This document shows positions 17,121 through 24,766 of a DNA stretch of 64,000 nucleotides, piece by piece; within the stretch, counting starts at the first letter, position 1; every line of letters starts with the position of its first letter. The position numbers were made by a program, and so were the translations under genes. The stretch is from Streptomyces spiramyceticus (lineage in GTDB: Bacteria; Actinomycetota; Actinomycetes; Streptomycetales; Streptomycetaceae): positions 4,823,501 through 4,887,500 of the forward strand of contig NZ_JARBAX010000001.1 of the NCBI RefSeq assembly GCF_028807635.1, in the 5' to 3' direction. The notes under the pieces were generated by a model. That model was not told where the DNA came from and made no database searches. It saw only the letters and a list, made by a program, of their open reading frames with translations.

Positions 17121-18805
17121 GCATCGATCCGCATGAGTACGCCGCCGTGCACGGCCCCCGCGCCGGGGACCGGGTCAGGCTCGGGGACTCCGGACTGACC
17201 GTCCGCGTCGAATCCGACGCGCAGAAGCCCGGCGACGAGTTCCTCGCCGGCTTCGGCAAGACCGCACGCGACGGCCTGCACCTGAAGGCCGCCGCCGTCC
17301 GCGAGACCTGCGACGTCGTCATCAGCAATGTGCTGGTCATCGACGTGGCGCAGGGCATCCGCAAGGTGTCGATCGGCATCAGGGAAGGCCGGATCCACGC
17401 CATAGGGCGGGCAGGCAACCCGGACACCCTCGACGGCGTCGACGTCGTCGTCGGCACCGGTACGTCGATCGTGTCCGGCGAGGGCCTGATCGCCACCGCG
17501 GGCTCGGTGGACACGCACGTCCACCTGCTCTCGCCCCGCATCATGGAGGCCTCGCTGGCCTCCGGCGTGACGACGATCATCGGCCAGGAATTCGGCCCCG
17601 TCTGGGGCGTCGGCGTCAATTCGCCGTGGGCCCTGCGCCACGCCTTCGGCGCCTTCGACGCCTGGCCGGTCAACATCGGCTTCCTGGCGCGCGGCTCGTC
17701 CTCCGACGGCGCACCGCTCGTCGAGGCGCTTGCCGAGGGCGGCGCGTCCGGCTTCAAGGTGCACGAGGACATGGGCGCGCACACCCGGGCCCTGGACACG
17801 GCGCTGCGCGTCGCCGAGGAGCACGACGTACAGGTCGCGCTGCACAGCGACGGACTGAACGAGTGCCTGTCGGTCGAGGACACCCTCTCCGTCCTCGAAG
17901 GCCGTACGATCCACGCCTTCCACATCGAGGGCTGCGGCGGCGGTCACGTCCCCAACGTCCTCAAGATGGCGGGCGTCCGCAACGTCATCGGCTCCTCCAC
18001 CAACCCCACCCTTCCCTTCGGGCGGGACGCGGTCGCCGAGCACTACGGGATGATCGTCTCCGTACACGACCTCAAGACCGACCTGCCCGGCGACGCCGCC
18101 ATGGCGCGCGACCGCATCCGCGCCGGGACGATGGGCGGCGAGGACGTCCTCCACGACCTGGGCGCGATCGGCATCACGTCCTCGGACGCCCAGGGGATGG
18201 GGCGCGCGGGCGAGACCGTGCGCCGTACGTTCCAGATGGCCGGGAAGATGAAGGCCGAGCTCGGCCCGATGGAGGGCGACGGCCCGGACGACGACAACGC
18301 GCGCGTCCTGCGGTACATGGCCAAGCTCACCATCAACCCCGCCATCGCCCACGGTCTCGCCCACGAGATCGGTTCGATCGAGGTCGGCAAGATGGCCGAC
18401 ATCGTGCTGTGGCGGCCGCAGTACTTCGGCGCGAAGCCGCAGATGGTGCTGAAGTCCGGCTTCCCGGCGTACGGCGTCACGGGCGACCCCAACGCCGCGA
18501 CCGACACCTGCGAACCGCTGGTCCTCGGACCGCTGTTCGGGGCGTACGGCGCGACCCCCGCCGACATCTCGGTGGCCTTCGTCGCACAGGCCGCCCTCGA
18601 CCAGGGCAACGACCTGATGCCCACCCGCCGTCGCCGCGTCGCCGTACGCGGCACCCGCGGCATCGGCCCGGCCGACCTCCGCCTCAACTCCCGTATCGGG
18701 CAGGTCGGAGTCGACGGGCACAGCGGACTCGTCACGCTCGACGGCGAGCCGCTCCGCTCCGAACCCGCCGAATCCGTCTCCCTCAACCGTCTCTACTTCC
18801 TGTAA
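17117..18805 (+). CDS. ureC: Urease alpha subunit-like amidohydrolase with atypical flap
   Basis: A 562-residue protein aligned with urease alpha. Compared with the Klebsiella numbering, every nickel ligand is present three residues earlier after the N-terminal pair: His134, His136, carbamylated Lys214, His216, His243, His269 and Asp357, plus the flap histidine His317 and Arg333. The mobile-flap cysteine (Klebsiella Cys319) is Val316, and the following His is Asp318. The GGGTGPA-type loop is GQEFGPVWGVGVNSPW, shorter and different. The family fold and metal site are clear, while the substrate pocket is divergent. It could be a genuine urease of the accessory-free second type found in Streptomyces, or an enzyme for another ureido compound. 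Confidence 0.85.
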   Translation: MSIDPHEYAAVHGPRAGDRVRLGDSGLTVRVESDAQKPGDEFLAGFGKTARDGLHLKAAAVRETCDVVISNVLVIDVAQGIRKVSIGIREGRIHAIGRAGNPDTLDGVDVVVGTGTSIVSGEGLIATAGSVDTHVHLLSPRIMEASLASGVTTIIGQEFGPVWGVGVNSPWALRHAFGAFDAWPVNIGFLARGSSSDGAPLVEALAEGGASGFKVHEDMGAHTRALDTALRVAEEHDVQVALHSDGLNECLSVEDTLSVLEGRTIHAFHIEGCGGGHVPNVLKMAGVRNVIGSSTNPTLPFGRDAVAEHYGMIVSVHDLKTDLPGDAAMARDRIRAGTMGGEDVLHDLGAIGITSSDAQGMGRAGETVRRTFQMAGKMKAELGPMEGDGPDDDNARVLRYMAKLTINPAIAHGLAHEIGSIEVGKMADIVLWRPQYFGAKPQMVLKSGFPAYGVTGDPNAATDTCEPLVLGPLFGAYGATPADISVAFVAQAALDQGNDLMPTRRRRVAVRGTRGIGPADLRLNSRIGQVGVDGHSGLVTLDGEPLRSEPAESVSLNRLYFL

Positions 18806-18814
18806 GGACCCCCC

Positions 18815-19843
18815 ATGGCTTTCCGTATGCCCGCCGAGTGGGCCCCGCACGAGCGCACCTGGATGGCGTGGCCCGGCCCCAACGTCACGTTCTCGAACGA
18901 GGAGGAGCTCGCCGCCTCCCGCGAGGCGTGGGCGGGCGTCGCTCGCGCCGTACGCCGCTACGAGCCGGTCACCGTGGTCTGCGGGCCCGGCCAGTCGGCC
19001 GGGGCCCGCGAGCTGCTCGGCCCGGACATCGAGCTCGTCGAGCGTGAGCTGGACGACGCCTGGATGCGCGACATCGGCCCGACCTTCGTCACCGACGAGA
19101 ACGGTCAGCTGGCCGCTGTGGACTGGGTGTTCAACGGCTGGGGCGCGCAGGACTGGGCGACCTGGGAGCACGACGCGAAGATCGCGGGCATGGTCGCCGA
19201 TCTGGTGGGCGTACCGACGCTCAGCTCGACCCTCGTCAATGAGGGCGGCGGCATCCACGTCGACGGCGAAGGCACGGTCCTGCTCACCGAGACCGTCCAG
19301 CTCGGCCCCGAGCGCAACCCCGAGTGGACGCGCGAGCAGGTCGAGGCGGAGATCCACGCCAAGCTCGGCACGACCAAGGCCATCTGGCTGCCGCGCGGCC
19401 TGACCAGCGACTACCCGCCGCACGGCTTCGGCACCCTCGGCCACGTCGACATCGTCGCCGCGTTCGCCGCGCCCGGTGTGGTCCTCGCCCACACCCAGCC
19501 CGACCCGTCCCACCCCGACCACGAGCCGTGCAAGGAGATCGTCGCGCTGCTCCGCTCCCAGACGGACGCCAAGGGGCGCCCGCTCAAGGTCATCGAGGTG
19601 CCGGCGCCGACGAAGGTGCAGGTGGACGGGGACTGGGTCGACTACTCGTACATCAACCACTACCTCTGCAACGGCGGCGTCGTGCTGTGTGCCTTCGACG
19701 ACCCGCGCGACGAGGAAGCCGCCGAGATCTTCCGCGGCCTCTTCCCGGACCGTACGGTCACGCTGGTCGACGCCCGCGAGATCTTCGCAGGCGGGGGCGG
19801 TATCCACTGCATAACGCAGCAGCAGCCCGCCGTACGCAGCTGA
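18815..19843 (+). CDS. aguA: Agmatine deiminase
   Basis: A 342-residue peptidyl-arginine-deiminase-fold enzyme that converts agmatine to N-carbamoylputrescine and ammonia. Key blocks are EWAPHERTWMAWPGPN at the N-terminus, ELDDAWMRDIGPTFVTDENG, VNEGGGIHVDGEGTVLLTET, FGTLGHVDIVAAFAAPGVVL and the terminal GGGGIHCITQQQP with the catalytic cysteine near residue 332. It starts 9 bp after the ureC stop, so the genes are probably one operon. The product is an ureido compound, which makes the neighbouring atypical urease interesting. Confidence 0.93.
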   Translation: MAFRMPAEWAPHERTWMAWPGPNVTFSNEEELAASREAWAGVARAVRRYEPVTVVCGPGQSAGARELLGPDIELVERELDDAWMRDIGPTFVTDENGQLAAVDWVFNGWGAQDWATWEHDAKIAGMVADLVGVPTLSSTLVNEGGGIHVDGEGTVLLTETVQLGPERNPEWTREQVEAEIHAKLGTTKAIWLPRGLTSDYPPHGFGTLGHVDIVAAFAAPGVVLAHTQPDPSHPDHEPCKEIVALLRSQTDAKGRPLKVIEVPAPTKVQVDGDWVDYSYINHYLCNGGVVLCAFDDPRDEEAAEIFRGLFPDRTVTLVDAREIFAGGGGIHCITQQQPAVRS

Positions 19844-19868
19844 TCAGGTAGAACAATCAGGTAGAACA
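19843..19868 (+). repeat. Two abutting 13-bp direct repeats upstream of tetR
   Basis: ATCAGGTAGAACA occurs at 19843-19855 and again at 19856-19868, between the agmatine deiminase stop and the tetR start. The tandem arrangement could be a regulatory binding site, or could result from a small duplication. Confidence 0.6.
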
Positions 19869-19893
19869 TACGGGTGCTTAATGTGAATGCCTC

Positions 19894-20508
19894 ATGACCG
19901 GGCCCGCCGCCAAACCGCCGTCCCGTCGGCGCAACGCCGCCCCGCCCCGCGAGACCGTGCTCGCCGCCGCCATGGCGAGCATCGCCGAGCGCGGGCTGGA
20001 GCGGCTGACCATGGCCGGGCTCGGCCGTGAGGTCGGCATGAGCAGCGGGCACCTCCTGTACTACTTCCACAGCAAGGAGGAGCTGCTTCTCCAGACGCTG
20101 GAATGGAGCGAGGAGCAGCTCGGCGTGGAGCGCAGGGCCGCGCTGGCCCGCCAGGTCCCGGTGCGCGAGCGCCTCGACGCGTACGTCGACCTGTACGTCC
20201 CGGCGGGGCCCCGCGACCCGCACTGGGCGCTGTGGCTCGAACTCTGGAACCGCTCGCACGCCGTCGACGAGGACACCCGCGCCCGCCTCCTCGACATCGA
20301 GCTCTCCTGGCACCGCGACCTGGTGGCCCTGCTCGTCGAGGGCGCGTCGCGCGGCGAGCTGCGCGCGGTCGACGCCGACCGGTTCGCGACGCGGATACGG
20401 GCCCTGCTCGACGGCTTCAGCACGCATGTGGCGATGGCGCTGCCGGGGTCGGAGCGGTCCCAGGTCCTCGCTCACATCGGCGAGTTCCTCGACGAAACGC
20501 TGCCCTGA
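19894..20508 (+). CDS. TetR-family transcriptional regulator
   Basis: A 204-residue regulator. The N-terminal HTH reads RETVLAAAMASIAERGLERL, TMAGLGREVGMSSGHLLYYF and HSKEELLLQTLEWSEEQLG. This is a typical TetR domain, and the C-terminal part (WALWLELWNRSHAVDEDTRA, ELRAVDADRFATRIRALLDG) resembles the BetI/ligand-binding type. It closes the ureAB-ureC-aguA run and probably controls it and/or the divergent permease operon in response to a nitrogen compound. The ATG at 19894 has no clear Shine-Dalgarno. Confidence 0.88.
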   Translation: MTGPAAKPPSRRRNAAPPRETVLAAAMASIAERGLERLTMAGLGREVGMSSGHLLYYFHSKEELLLQTLEWSEEQLGVERRAALARQVPVRERLDAYVDLYVPAGPRDPHWALWLELWNRSHAVDEDTRARLLDIELSWHRDLVALLVEGASRGELRAVDADRFATRIRALLDGFSTHVAMALPGSERSQVLAHIGEFLDETLP

Positions 20509-20743
20509 CTGCGGGGCTCCTGACGGGAGCTCGTGCGGCGGCTCGGGTGGTGGCTCGTGCGGTGGCTCGTGAGAGGGCTCGCCCGCATGGTGAGACAGGA
20601 GTACCACGGAGGGGCAGGCGTGGCAGACTGCCCTCGTGTTCTCGTTCGCCATGATTATGGGCAGCAGGCGCGCCGGTCCCCAGTGACTGCCTCCGTACCA
20701 CCACGTACGGTCGCGGCCACCGTGCCCCAGACCCGCGCGCAGA

Positions 20744-20769
20744 CCTCTCGCACCCGCGAGGGGTTTTTT
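20744..20769 (+). terminator. Hairpin with T6 tract in the cimA leader (terminator or attenuator)
   Basis: CCTCTCGC (20744-20751) pairs with GCGAGGGG (20756-20763, one G-U) and is followed by six T residues, which is rare in this high-GC DNA. A second perfect 6-bp hairpin (20693-20698 / 20705-20710) lies just upstream. A possible 16-codon leader frame (GTG 20636, stop 20684-20686) precedes both. The layout would suit either tetR termination or attenuation of cimA; the leader frame has no run of Ile, Leu or Val codons. Confidence 0.55.
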
Positions 20770-20861
20770 CGTTTCCCGGCCTCACCATCGCCGGGCGAGG
20801 TGCGCGCGATGATGGGGGCAAGTGGAGCCAGCCCTTCCACTCGACAGGAGTCCAGACAGCC

Positions 20862-22463
20862 ATGACCACTTCAGGCCCCGACGACAGTTTTCACGTCTTC
20901 GACACCACGCTGCGCGACGGTGCGCAGCGCGAAGGCATCAATCTGACGGTCGCCGACAAGTTGACCATCGCCCGGCACCTGGACGACTTCGGCGTGGGCT
21001 TCATCGAGGGCGGCTGGCCGGGCGCCAACCCGCGCGACACCGAGTTCTTCGCCCGCGCGCAGAGAGAGATCACCTTCCAGCACGCCCAGCTCGTCGCCTT
21101 CGGCGCCACCCGCCGCCCGGGCGCCAAGGCCGAGGACGACCCGCAGGTCGGGGCCCTGCTCGCATCCGGCGCACCGGTCATCACCCTGGTCGCCAAGTCC
21201 CACGACCGCCACGTCGAACTCGCCCTGCGCACCACCCTGGACGAGAACATCGCGATGGTGCGCGACACGGTCTCCTACCTGTGCGCCCAGGGCCGCCGCG
21301 TCTTCGTCGACTGCGAGCACTTCTTCGACGGCTACCGCGCCAACCCCGAGTACGCCAAGTCGGTTGTACGAGCCGCCTCGGAGGCCGGCGCCGGCGTCGT
21401 CATCCTCTGCGACACCAATGGCGGCATGCTCCCCGCCCAGATCCAGGCCGTCGTCGCCACCGTCCTCGCCGACACCGGCGCCCGCCTCGGCATCCACGCC
21501 CAGGACGACACCGGCTGCGCCGTCGCCAACACCCTTGCCGCCGTCGACGCGGGCGCCACCCACGTCCAGTGCACGGCCAACGGCTACGGCGAGCGTGTCG
21601 GCAACGCCAACCTCTTCCCCGTCGTCGCCGCCCTTGAACTCAAGTACGGCAAGCAGGTGCTTCCCCCGGGTGCGCTCGCCGAGATGACCCGCATCTCGCA
21701 CGCCATCGCCGAGGTCGTCAACCTGGCGCCCTCCACCCACCAGCCGTACGTCGGCGTCTCCGCCTTCGCGCACAAGGCGGGCCTGCACGCCTCCGCGATC
21801 AAGGTCGACCCCGACCTCTACCAGCACATCGACCCGGGCCTGGTCGGCAACCGCATCCGGATGCTGGTCTCCGACATGGCGGGCCGCGCCTCCATCGAGC
21901 TCAAGGGCAAGGAGCTCGGCGTCGACCTGGGCGGCGACCGCGAGCTGATCGGCCGCGTCGTCGACCGCGTCAAGGAACGCGAGCTCAAGGGCTACACGTA
22001 CGAAGCGGCCGACGCCTCCTTCGAGCTCCTCCTGCGCGAGGAGGCCGAGGGCCGCGCCCGTACCTACTTCCGTACGGAATCCTGGCGCGCGATCGTCGAG
22101 GACCGCCCCGACGGCACCCACGCCAACGAGGCCACCGTGAAGCTGTGGGCCAAGGGCGAGCGCATCGTCGCCACTGCGGAGGGCAACGGCCCGGTCAACG
22201 CCCTGGACCGGGCCATGCGCGTCGGCCTGGAGAAGATCTACCCGCAGCTCGCCAAGCTGGAGCTGATCGACTACAAGGTCCGCATCCTGGAGGGCCGCCA
22301 CGGCACCGAGTCGACCACCCGCGTGCTGATCACGACGGGCGACGGCACCGCCGAATGGGCCACGGTCGGCGTCGCCGACAACGTCATCGCCGCCTCCTGG
22401 CAGGCCCTGGAGGACGCGTACACGTACGGGCTGCTGCGCGCCGGGGTCGAGCCCGCGGAGTAA
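20862..22463 (+). CDS. cimA: (R)-citramalate synthase
   Basis: A 533-residue DRE-TIM metallolyase. CimA condenses acetyl-CoA and pyruvate to citramalate, giving a threonine-independent route to 2-oxobutyrate and isoleucine. HVFDTTLRDGAQREGINLTV holds the metal and catalytic DxR motif. VILCDTNGGMLPAQIQAVVA, LGIHAQDDTGCAVANTLAAV and the metal-binding HVQCTANGYGERVGNANLFP are present. The C-terminal ~130 residues (GNGPVNALDRAMRVGLEKIY, DYKVRILEGRHGTESTTRVL) form the LeuA allosteric domain. The CimA group (about 530 residues) is distinguished from 2-isopropylmalate synthase by length and the FHVFDTTLRDGAQREG start. The ATG follows CAGGAG. Confidence 0.92.
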   Translation: MTTSGPDDSFHVFDTTLRDGAQREGINLTVADKLTIARHLDDFGVGFIEGGWPGANPRDTEFFARAQREITFQHAQLVAFGATRRPGAKAEDDPQVGALLASGAPVITLVAKSHDRHVELALRTTLDENIAMVRDTVSYLCAQGRRVFVDCEHFFDGYRANPEYAKSVVRAASEAGAGVVILCDTNGGMLPAQIQAVVATVLADTGARLGIHAQDDTGCAVANTLAAVDAGATHVQCTANGYGERVGNANLFPVVAALELKYGKQVLPPGALAEMTRISHAIAEVVNLAPSTHQPYVGVSAFAHKAGLHASAIKVDPDLYQHIDPGLVGNRIRMLVSDMAGRASIELKGKELGVDLGGDRELIGRVVDRVKERELKGYTYEAADASFELLLREEAEGRARTYFRTESWRAIVEDRPDGTHANEATVKLWAKGERIVATAEGNGPVNALDRAMRVGLEKIYPQLAKLELIDYKVRILEGRHGTESTTRVLITTGDGTAEWATVGVADNVIAASWQALEDAYTYGLLRAGVEPAE

Positions 22464-22544
22464 CCGGTCCCGGCCCCTTGAGTCCGGTCTGAATCCCCGC
22501 TCCGACCTGTCCGAAATTGCACCCATTCGGGTAGCGTCGAGGGT

Positions 22545-23891
22545 ATGAAGACCAGGCTGCTCACCGCACTGTCCGGTCTGCTGCTCGCGTTCTCGGCGAC
22601 CGCCTTCGCGGCGGCGCCGGGAGCCGTGGCGGCCACCGGCCCCGAAACCGTGGCCGAAGCGCTCAAGGACGGCCCGGTCTACGTCGATCCGCGCGCCAGG
22701 GGGCAGCTGTCCGAGGCGGACGAGAACGCCCTGGCGGAGAAGATCAAGGACGCGGACAAGCCGCTCTTCGTGGCGGTCCTGCCCACGGGCGCGGAGTTCC
22801 CCGAAGACACGGTCCTGCAGAACGTCCGCGCGCTGACCGGTGTCACCGGTCTCTACGCCATCCGCCTCGGCGACGGCTTCAACGCGGGCGCGGACGGCAG
22901 CGTCATGTCCAACCAGGCAGTCGAAAACCTGGTCACCGCGGTCAAGACGCCCGCCGGCACCGACGCAGACACCCAGCTGAACAACTTCGTCGACCAGGCA
23001 CTGCCCCAGATCCGTGGCGACGCCCCTGCCTCCTGGGGGACGGGCGCCGGTGACGAGGGAGTGGATCCCGGAGCCCTGATCACGGTCGGCGCGGTCGCGG
23101 CCGCGGGCGGCGCCGGGGCGTACGCCATCGTCCGCCGCAAGCGCCGGCTGAAGGCGGAGGAAGAGCGTGCCGCGCTCGACAAGCTCCGCGTGGTCGTGGA
23201 CGAGGACATCACGGCGTTCGGCGAGGAGCTGGAGCGCCTGGACTTCCACCCCTCGGAGAAGGGCGCGGACGATGCGATGCGCCGCGATTACGAGCAGGGA
23301 CTCGACTCGTACGACAAGGCGAAGTCGCTGATGGGGTCGGCCGAACATCCCAACGACGTCCGCGCCGTCACCCAGGCGCTTGAAGACGGCCGTTACTCCC
23401 TCGCGGCCCTCGACGCGCGCCGTACGGGCCGACCGGTGCCCGAGCGCCGCACGCCCTGCTTCTTCGACCCGCGCCACGGACTCTCGGTCGCCGACATGCC
23501 CTGGTCGCCGGCGGGCGGCGCGGAACGCGACGTCCCGGTGTGCGCCGCCGACGCGGCCCGGCTGAAGGACGGCCTGGACCCGGTGGCCCGCACGGTCGAA
23601 ACGAACGACGGCCGCCGCCCGTACTGGGAGGCGGGACCGGCGTACGGCCCCTGGGCGGGCGGCTATTTCGGCGGCGGCATGCTGCCCGGCCTGCTGGTTG
23701 GCACGATGCTCGGCACCATGCTCTCCACCCCGGCGTACGCCGCTGACTACGGCGGCGGCGAATTCAGCGGCGGCGAGTACTCCGGCGGCGATTACTCGGG
23801 CTCGGACTTCAACTCCTCCGACTTCGGCGGTGGAGGCTGGGGCGGCGGCGGAGACTTCGGCGGCGGCTTCGACGGAGGCGGCGGCTTCTAG
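22545..23891 (+). CDS. TPM-domain membrane protein with Gly-rich tail
   Basis: A 448-residue cell-envelope protein. A signal peptide (residues 1-30, ending AVAATG) precedes a TPM-like domain (YVDPRARGQLSEADENALAE, KPLFVAVLPTGAEFPED, GLYAIRLGDGFNAGADG). One membrane helix follows (ALITVGAVAAAGGAGAYAIV, about 184-205), then basic residues and a cytoplasmic coiled-coil-like region. A second hydrophobic stretch (GGMLPGLLVGTMLGTMLSTP) precedes a tail of Gly/Ser/Tyr/Phe repeats such as GGGEFSGGEYSGGDYSG. Streptomyces encode several such proteins; their role is unknown, although TPM domains are linked to photosystem repair and antibacterial modules elsewhere. Confidence 0.8.
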   Translation: MKTRLLTALSGLLLAFSATAFAAAPGAVAATGPETVAEALKDGPVYVDPRARGQLSEADENALAEKIKDADKPLFVAVLPTGAEFPEDTVLQNVRALTGVTGLYAIRLGDGFNAGADGSVMSNQAVENLVTAVKTPAGTDADTQLNNFVDQALPQIRGDAPASWGTGAGDEGVDPGALITVGAVAAAGGAGAYAIVRRKRRLKAEEERAALDKLRVVVDEDITAFGEELERLDFHPSEKGADDAMRRDYEQGLDSYDKAKSLMGSAEHPNDVRAVTQALEDGRYSLAALDARRTGRPVPERRTPCFFDPRHGLSVADMPWSPAGGAERDVPVCAADAARLKDGLDPVARTVETNDGRRPYWEAGPAYGPWAGGYFGGGMLPGLLVGTMLGTMLSTPAYAADYGGGEFSGGEYSGGDYSGSDFNSSDFGGGGWGGGGDFGGGFDGGGGF

Positions 23892-23932
23892 ACCGCCGCG
23901 TCCGGGTCAGGCCTGCGGGACTGCCTTGATGA

Positions 23933-24547
23933 TCACGCCTGCGGGCCTGCTGCCTTGATGGCGGAGATGTCGAAGTTCAGCCTGACCTTGTCGCTGACCA
24001 TCACGCCGCCGGTCTCCAGCGCCGCGTTCCAGGTCAGGCCCCAGTCGGAGCGCAGGATCTCGGCGGTGCCCTCGAAGCCGACGCGCTCATTGCCGTACAC
24101 GTCGGTGGCGGAGCCGTTGAAGTCCAGGTCGATGGAGAGCGGGCGTGTGACGTCCTTGATCGTCAGGTCGCCGGTGATCCGGTACGCGTCGCCGCCGAGC
24201 TGCTCCGCGGTCGTCGAGCGGAACGTCATCAGCGGGAACTGCTCGGCGTCGAAGAAGTCGGCGCTGCGCAGGTGGCCGTCGCGGTCGCTCATCCCGGTGT
24301 CGATGCTGGCGATCTTGACGTCGATCGCGGCGGCCGAGCGGGAGGGGTCGGAGCCGTCGAGGCTCAGCGTGCCCTCGTGGTCGGCGAAGGTGCCGCGGAC
24401 ATTGGTGACCATGGCGTGGCGGACCGTGAAGCCGATGCTGCTGTGCGCCGGGTCGATGGTGTAGTCGCCGGTCAGGGCGGCCAGGGCCGGGTCCACCTCG
24501 AGGGTCGCGGTCGCGGCCGGGGCGGTGGTGTTCTTGAACAGAGCCAT
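23933..24547 (-). CDS. YceI-family protein
   Basis: A 204-residue lipocalin-like beta-barrel of the YceI family, thought to bind polyisoprenoids or other amphiphiles. The signature is GDYTIDPAHSSIGFTVRHAM (residues 29-48), followed by FADHEGTLSLDG, SADFFDAEQFPLMTFRSTT, YRITGDLTIKDVTRPLSIDL and GTAEILRSDWGLTWNA. There is no signal peptide, unlike many Gram-negative members. The ATG at 24547 has GAGGAG just upstream. An imperfect inverted repeat (CAACGAGAT / ATCTCGTTC near 24597-24627) lies upstream and could be a MarR-type operator, a regulator class often linked to yceI genes. Confidence 0.9.
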   Translation of the reverse strand: MALFKNTTAPAATATLEVDPALAALTGDYTIDPAHSSIGFTVRHAMVTNVRGTFADHEGTLSLDGSDPSRSAAAIDVKIASIDTGMSDRDGHLRSADFFDAEQFPLMTFRSTTAEQLGGDAYRITGDLTIKDVTRPLSIDLDFNGSATDVYGNERVGFEGTAEILRSDWGLTWNAALETGGVMVSDKVRLNFDISAIKAAGPQA

Positions 24548-24766
24548 GGCTCCTCCTCGGAGTGGTGTGGTCCTGATGCAGGCCAGTTGTTTAACCTTCA
24601 ACGAGATTGACTGTAGACCCATCTCGTTCAAATTTCAACCTCTTGGTTCGGTGTGTCCTCGGCGCCCGCTCCGACGCCCGAGACAACCTGATCGCGCTTC
24701 GGCTCATCTCTCCTCACAAGCCCGCATCGCTCCGATGCGGACTTGTGAACGAGGAGCTGCCGGAGC

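Noticed and set aside
20533..20865. A 110-codon frame between tetR and cimA
   Set aside because: It runs through the T-run hairpin and stops inside cimA; its first part is a simple ctcgtgcgg repeat and it lacks a good ribosome site near a plausible start.
17099..23477. Long minus-strand frames opposite ureC/aguA and cimA (about 900 and 870 codons)
   Set aside because: Typical antisense shadows of GC-rich genes, Val/Gly/Asp-rich, with no motifs; the plus-strand genes are certain.
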